NCBI GenBank assembly: GCA_913054415.1
Contig: CAJXII010000058.1
Location: 1-9,301, forward strand
Source of the DNA: an uncultured Arcobacter sp.
GTDB taxonomy: Bacteria; Campylobacterota; Campylobacteria; Campylobacterales; Arcobacteraceae
Length of the DNA stretch: 9,301 nucleotides
Direction: 5' to 3'
Below the pieces are notes generated by a model. It had not been told where the DNA came from, did not search any database, and was given only the letters and a program-made list of their open reading frames with translations. This document shows, one piece after another, positions 6,530 to 9,301 of the stretch; within the stretch, counting starts at the first letter, position 1; each line of letters begins with the position of its first letter. A program made the translations under genes and the position numbers.

Positions 6530-7284
6530 CCTAAAATCCTAAGTAAAATCAATAACACTACACCACCAAACAAATACCCATCAGTTCTATCTAAAATACC
6601 ACCATGACCTGGTAAGATATTTCCACTATCTTTGATATTAGCTTCCCTTTTTAGATAACTCTCAAACAGATCTCCAAAAATAGATGCAACTGCAACAATA
6701 GCTGAGATAATCAATCCATACACTCCACCTACACTAGAAGGAGCAAATATCATACCTAAAACTGAAGCTACAACAATACCACCAACAACACCCTCTAAAG
6801 TTTTATTTGGGCTTGTGATACAAAATTGTGTTTTACCTTTACTTTTACCTACAAAATAAGCTCCCACATCTGCACCAGCAACAACTACTAGCAACCATAA
6901 CAACGAACTCATACCGTAAGATTTATAAAGTGACAACAAAAATAGATATGAAGCTATAGGATAAAGTAATGGTAAAAATAGATCTTTATTTAGATTTTTA
7001 GTATATGCTAAAATTGAAGCGAAAATAATCGCTACTAAAAATACTAAATCTTCTGGATTAGGGTAATAGTATGCTACTAACCAAACCACTACGGCATAAA
7101 AATATATCTTATCATCATATATTTTAAAAAGTTGTATCGCTTCATAAAGTGCTACAACCATAATAGCACCTAAAACTAACCATGTTAAGAAAAAGGAATC
7201 GATCAAACCAATAATAAACAGCACAACTATCATCGCTATACCCGTCTTTATCCTTGTGCTACTTTGCATCACTATATCAAACAT
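6526..7284 (-). CDS. cdsA: Phosphatidate cytidylyltransferase
   Basis: Inner-membrane enzyme that makes CDP-diacylglycerol from phosphatidic acid and CTP, the branch-point precursor of phosphatidylethanolamine and phosphatidylglycerol. The 252-residue protein has about seven or eight membrane segments, the conserved GADVGAYFVG stretch (137-146), SPNKTLEG (158-165), GDLFESYLKR (204-213) and the full CDS signature ending KDSGNILPGHGGILDRTD (218-235). The ATG at 7284 is supported by GGAG (7-base spacing) and gives a short extra N-terminus (MFDIV) before the more typical MQSSTRIKTG; the second Met has no ribosome binding site of its own. It starts 14 bases after the NFACT stop and its own stop overlaps the dxr TTG, so it belongs to one transcription unit. 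Confidence 0.96.
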   Translation of the reverse strand: MFDIVMQSSTRIKTGIAMIVVLFIIGLIDSFFLTWLVLGAIMVVALYEAIQLFKIYDDKIYFYAVVVWLVAYYYPNPEDLVFLVAIIFASILAYTKNLNKDLFLPLLYPIASYLFLLSLYKSYGMSSLLWLLVVVAGADVGAYFVGKSKGKTQFCITSPNKTLEGVVGGIVVASVLGMIFAPSSVGGVYGLIISAIVAVASIFGDLFESYLKREANIKDSGNILPGHGGILDRTDGYLFGGVVLLILLRILG

Positions 7285-7298
7285 ACTATATCTCCACT

Positions 7299-8570
7299 TT
7301 AAATAATTTTTATCACTATTGTTTTATACGGATTATACAAAACATTTGCTTTGTTTTGAATTTTAACATTTCGCCTTTGTGTATAATCAACTCTAAAAAT
7401 TCCTTTTTGATTGGTTGAAAATTTAGCACATATTTTAGCAGCTTCTTCAATAATATGTGCTGGTAACTCTTTTTTGCTATTTGATACAATCACATGTGAA
7501 GATACCTGCTCTTGTAGATGAAACCAAAAATCACTAGCTTTACTATTTTGTAAAAGATATATATTTTCTCTCTCATCTCTACCTAACATAATCTTATATC
7601 CATCTATAAAAAAAGCTTGATATGGATTTGCTTTTTTTGTTTTGATCTGATTTTTATCTTTTTTAGGCAAATAGAACTCTATCTCATCTATAGTGGTTGC
7701 TGATTGAACTATATCTTGTAATCTATGGTAAAAATCTAGTTTTTGCTTGAGATTATTTTTTTCAAGATATTGATTTTTGGCCTTTTGTTTTAGCTTTTTA
7801 GAATCCCTAAACATATCTTGAGATTTTTGAAGGTTTATCGTTTTTTCATATCCTCTATATTTGTATAGATTTGCTACTATTTGTGAAGCTTCTTGGTTAA
7901 GTTGTTTTGCTTTTTGATTTAACACTTCACTATCTTCTAAACTATTTAAAATATTATTTATTTTAGATATATCTTTTTTAATCTTTAATATTTTTTGCTT
8001 TTTGAGGTTATCTAAGATTTTTTCTTGTTTATTAGTATAAATATCAAACAGATATTGTTCAATATCTTCACATTTTTTATCTTCAAATACAATATCAAGT
8101 TTTTTTAAAGACTCAAGCTTTTGTCCAACTTGCACTACTCTTGTAGATCTATACTCATCAATATGTCTTAAAGCTTCTAAGACTATATCTTGTTTATCTA
8201 AAATTATCACATTTGTATTTTTGCCTGTAAATTCAAACTGTAAAATCGATATATCCTCTTTGTATGATGATCTACTTTTGACCTTGATATTTAAAATCTT
8301 ATCATTATTTTTAAGGTATATATCTACAATCTTGGCATTTATAAATTTTTTTTGCATCACAATATCAAATGGGGCATTGAAGTTTTTATTATTTAGATCA
8401 TAAGTTTGTTTTTTATAAACTGTTGATTGCCCTTTTGTCATATCAAAATAGATAATATTTTGGTTGTTAAATTCTATTTTAATAGTATTGTTTTCTACCC
8501 TTTTGATATGTTTGATAGTATAGAACTGTTTTAAGTATTGAGTTAAAGATTTTAAAAGATAATATTTCAT
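7299..8570 (-). CDS. Short NFACT-family (RqcH/FbpA-like) protein
   Basis: NFACT proteins bind the 60S/50S-nascent-chain-tRNA complex and, as RqcH in Firmicutes, direct alanine tailing of stalled chains; older annotation calls them fibronectin-binding. Domain order here: NFACT-N (about 1-165, with FEFTGKNTNVIILD at 112-125 and ALRHIDEYRSTRVVQVGQKL at 133-152), a long helical Lys-rich coiled-coil region (about 180-290) and NFACT-R (about 320-423, with IMLGRDERENIYLL and DFWFHLQEQVSSHVIV at 347-362). The total of 423 residues is well below the 550-570 of RqcH; the missing length falls in the helix-hairpin-helix and coiled-coil middle. The Asp-Arg pair needed for Ala-tRNA use in B. subtilis RqcH appears, by eye alignment, as Asp90-Lys91. 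The ATG at 8570 has no ribosome binding site and lies about where the transcript should begin. It heads the cdsA-dxr-tsaD operon. Confidence 0.85.
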   Translation of the reverse strand: MKYYLLKSLTQYLKQFYTIKHIKRVENNTIKIEFNNQNIIYFDMTKGQSTVYKKQTYDLNNKNFNAPFDIVMQKKFINAKIVDIYLKNNDKILNIKVKSRSSYKEDISILQFEFTGKNTNVIILDKQDIVLEALRHIDEYRSTRVVQVGQKLESLKKLDIVFEDKKCEDIEQYLFDIYTNKQEKILDNLKKQKILKIKKDISKINNILNSLEDSEVLNQKAKQLNQEASQIVANLYKYRGYEKTINLQKSQDMFRDSKKLKQKAKNQYLEKNNLKQKLDFYHRLQDIVQSATTIDEIEFYLPKKDKNQIKTKKANPYQAFFIDGYKIMLGRDERENIYLLQNSKASDFWFHLQEQVSSHVIVSNSKKELPAHIIEEAAKICAKFSTNQKGIFRVDYTQRRNVKIQNKANVLYNPYKTIVIKII

Positions 8571-8576
8571 ATAAGT

Positions 8577-8582
8577 ATTATA
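8577..8582 (-). promoter_or_regulatory. -10 box of the NFACT-cdsA-dxr-tsaD operon
   Basis: A perfect TATAAT is present on the minus strand (bases 8582 to 8577), 6 bases before the NFACT start codon. No convincing -35 is seen, as is usual in Campylobacterota. A normal initiation distance puts the transcript start at or within a base or two of the ATG, which would make the message leaderless. Confidence 0.55.
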
Positions 8583-8607
8583 TCTAAAGTTTCTTTTAGA
8601 ATATATT

Positions 8608-8616
8608 TGCTACAAT
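8608..8616 (+). promoter_or_regulatory. Extended -10 promoter of tRNA-Arg
   Basis: TGCTACAAT (TG at 8608-8609, hexamer 8611-8616) is an extended -10 element 16 bases before the first base of the mature tRNA, leaving room for a short 5' leader removed by RNase P. It is divergent to the NFACT promoter; the two -10 boxes are separated by 28 bases, so the polymerases may compete. Confidence 0.6.
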
Positions 8617-8632
8617 ACTGCCACTTGAAAAT

Positions 8633-8709
8633 GCGTCCATGGCTTAACTGGATATAGCACTGGGTTTCGGCCCCGGTGGTTGAGGGTTCGAATCCTTCTG
8701 GGCGTACCA
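8633..8709 (+). tRNA. tRNA-Arg(UCG)
   Basis: A 77-base cloverleaf with encoded CCA. The acceptor stem GCGTCCA pairs with TGGGCGT (two G-U pairs), the anticodon stem CTGGG/CCCGG closes the loop TTTCGGC with anticodon TCG at 8667-8669, and the T arm GAGGG-TTCGAAT-CCTTC is canonical. The D stem GCTT/TAGC has three pairs plus a U-U mismatch at its inner end. It would read CGA, and possibly other CGN codons by wobble. The gene stands alone, and a convergent toxin gene ends one base after its CCA. Confidence 0.95.
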
Positions 8710-8710
8710 T

Positions 8711-8956
8711 TTATCTAGATTTATAAATATCACCCCTACTATCAATTTTCAATATTTGTATCTCTAATTCATCTATATAAAATAGTATTCTGTATTTTGA
8801 TATTCTTAATCTATAAATTGATGGTATATTATTTCCTACTAATCGTTTCACATCTCCACTAGGCAAGTTTTGAATGGCATTGAATATTTTTTCCTGCAGT
8901 TTTCTATCATATTTTGAGAATTTTTTCTCAAAAGTTTTTGAATATAATATTTTCAT
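8711..8956 (-). CDS. RelE/ParE-family toxin
   Basis: An 81-residue basic protein with the RelE/ParE fold pattern: a start strand MKILYSKTFEKKF, two helices (about 12-30), and the strand-rich C-terminal half containing YRLRISKYRILFYID (48-62) and ILKIDSRGDIYK (68-79). Arg49, Arg51, Arg56 and Arg74 are candidate RNA-binding residues. RelE members cut mRNA on the ribosome, whereas ParE members poison gyrase; sequence alone does not separate them here, although the YRLR..YRILF block is shared by both. It overlaps the upstream antitoxin gene by ATGA, the usual antitoxin-first arrangement. It is complete and ends one base from the tRNA-Arg 3' end. Confidence 0.85.
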   Translation of the reverse strand: MKILYSKTFEKKFSKYDRKLQEKIFNAIQNLPSGDVKRLVGNNIPSIYRLRISKYRILFYIDELEIQILKIDSRGDIYKSR

Positions 8957-9201
8957 AACTTAAATTTAGTTTTAAAATCATCACTTGAACTAAATTCATC
9001 ATTTGCCATTATAGATAAAATCTCCTTTTCATCATCTGCTTCTAGTATTAAATTTGCCTGTTGCTTTATCTTAGTTTTTCTTGAAATATATTCATTTAAA
9101 CTCTCTCTAATCATAGCTGATATAGATTTTTTCTCAATAAAACTAAATGCTCTTGCTTGTTCATATAATGCCTCATCTATTGTTAAATTTATTCTATGCA
9201 C
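8953..9201 (-). CDS. Ribbon-helix-helix antitoxin
   Basis: An 82-residue protein whose first half (HRINLTIDEALYEQARAFSF, then KKSISAMIRESLNEYIS) is a ribbon-helix-helix DNA-binding domain: a short beta strand, helix A, a turn and helix B. The acidic C-terminal tail (EADDEKEILS, then DEFSSSDDF) is the expected toxin-binding, intrinsically flexible part. The start is GTG at 9201-9199, chosen because GAGGAG (9213-9208) lies 6 bases upstream. The stop overlaps the toxin ATG, so the pair is translated together. Autorepression is likely through the repeats just upstream. A very close family name cannot be assigned by eye. Confidence 0.85.
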   Translation of the reverse strand: MHRINLTIDEALYEQARAFSFIEKKSISAMIRESLNEYISRKTKIKQQANLILEADDEKEILSIMANDEFSSSDDFKTKFKL

Positions 9202-9214
9202 AATTATCTCCTCT

Positions 9215-9248
9215 ATGTATTGATGTATTGATGTATTATACTATACAT
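9215..9248 (-). promoter_or_regulatory. Toxin-antitoxin promoter with tandem-repeat and palindrome operator
   Basis: On the plus strand ATGTATTG occurs twice (9215-9222, 9223-9230), followed by a third copy with one change, ATGTATTA (9231-9238). The third copy is also the left arm of a perfect inverted repeat ATGTAT-6-ATACAT (9231-9248). The minus-strand -10 box TATAAT (9240-9235) lies within this palindrome, so a repressor bound here would block transcription of the pair. Ribbon-helix-helix repressors are known to bind tandem short repeats. Confidence 0.6.
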
Positions 9249-9280
9249 TTTATTAAACTATTCTACTTAAATTAGTGTAA

Positions 9281-9286
9281 TATAAT
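9281..9286 (+). promoter_or_regulatory. Possible rightward -10 box
   Basis: TATAAT on the plus strand would fire out of the window to the right, divergent to the toxin-antitoxin pair. There is no recognisable -35 or gene start before the edge, and such a hexamer is common in sequence this AT-rich. Bases 9249-9301 otherwise hold nothing I can identify. Confidence 0.2.
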
Positions 9287-9301
9287 CTAATATTAAGAAA
9301 T

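Noticed and set aside
7263..8369. A 19-base near-repeat (18 of 19 identical) at 7263-7281 in cdsA and 8351-8369 in the NFACT gene, both encoding FDIVMQ
   Set aside because: It is short, lies inside two coding frames and has no matching extension on either side. In an AT-rich operon I treat it as chance similarity.
8221..8403. Plus-strand open frame of 60 codons
   Set aside because: It is antisense to the NFACT-N domain. Its hydrophobic look comes from the complement of Lys-rich and Asn-rich codons.
1..9301. CRISPR array, riboswitch or rRNA
   Set aside because: There are no regularly spaced repeats, no intergenic stretch long enough for a common riboswitch apart from the kinase-remnant region, and no rRNA-like sequence.

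Overview
The window is AT-rich (roughly 30% GC by eye) and looks like a chromosomal piece from a Campylobacterota (epsilonproteobacterial) genome. The main reasons are the minus-strand order NFACT - cdsA - dxr - (small gene) - (hydrolase) - tsaD, which from memory resembles the Campylobacter jejuni Cj1349c-Cj1344c neighbourhood, the short form of the NFACT protein, and extended -10 promoters without clear -35 boxes. The genus cannot be fixed from the sequence alone.

Left edge (1-441). Bases 1-118 are locally GC-richer (25 of the first 60 bases are G or C) and carry the N-terminal start of an unidentified minus-strand gene with a good ribosome binding site. At about base 119 this gives way to the beheaded 3' end of a histidine kinase (ATP-binding G1, F and G2 boxes present; N box, H box and sensor missing). 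It reads as a junction where a foreign or rearranged segment has cut a two-component sensor.

Plus-strand operon (442-3569). A BcrC-type undecaprenyl-pyrophosphate phosphatase, an MFS transporter, an exported calcineurin-like phosphoesterase and a DedA-family membrane protein follow one another with overlapping or near-touching ends. BcrC-type enzymes and DedA proteins both act on the undecaprenyl-phosphate carrier lipid (dephosphorylation outside, return flipping), so the cassette is plausibly a carrier-lipid recycling or envelope-defence unit with two uncharacterised partners. Its promoter has an 11-bp-period direct repeat typical of OmpR/PhoB-type response regulators, next to the kinase remnant.

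Minus-strand operon (8570 down to 3584). The order is NFACT, cdsA, dxr, a DUF1566-like exported protein, an RBBP9-like serine hydrolase and tsaD. The last five are joined by 4-base stop/start overlaps at every junction. It combines phospholipid synthesis (cdsA), isoprenoid synthesis (dxr), tRNA t6A modification (tsaD) and ribosome quality control (NFACT).

Right edge (8571-9301). A divergent promoter region serves the NFACT operon and a tRNA-Arg(UCG) gene. One base after the tRNA CCA end lies a convergent RelE/ParE-type toxin, with its ribbon-helix-helix antitoxin upstream and an operator made of three tandem 8-bp repeats plus a palindrome over the promoter.
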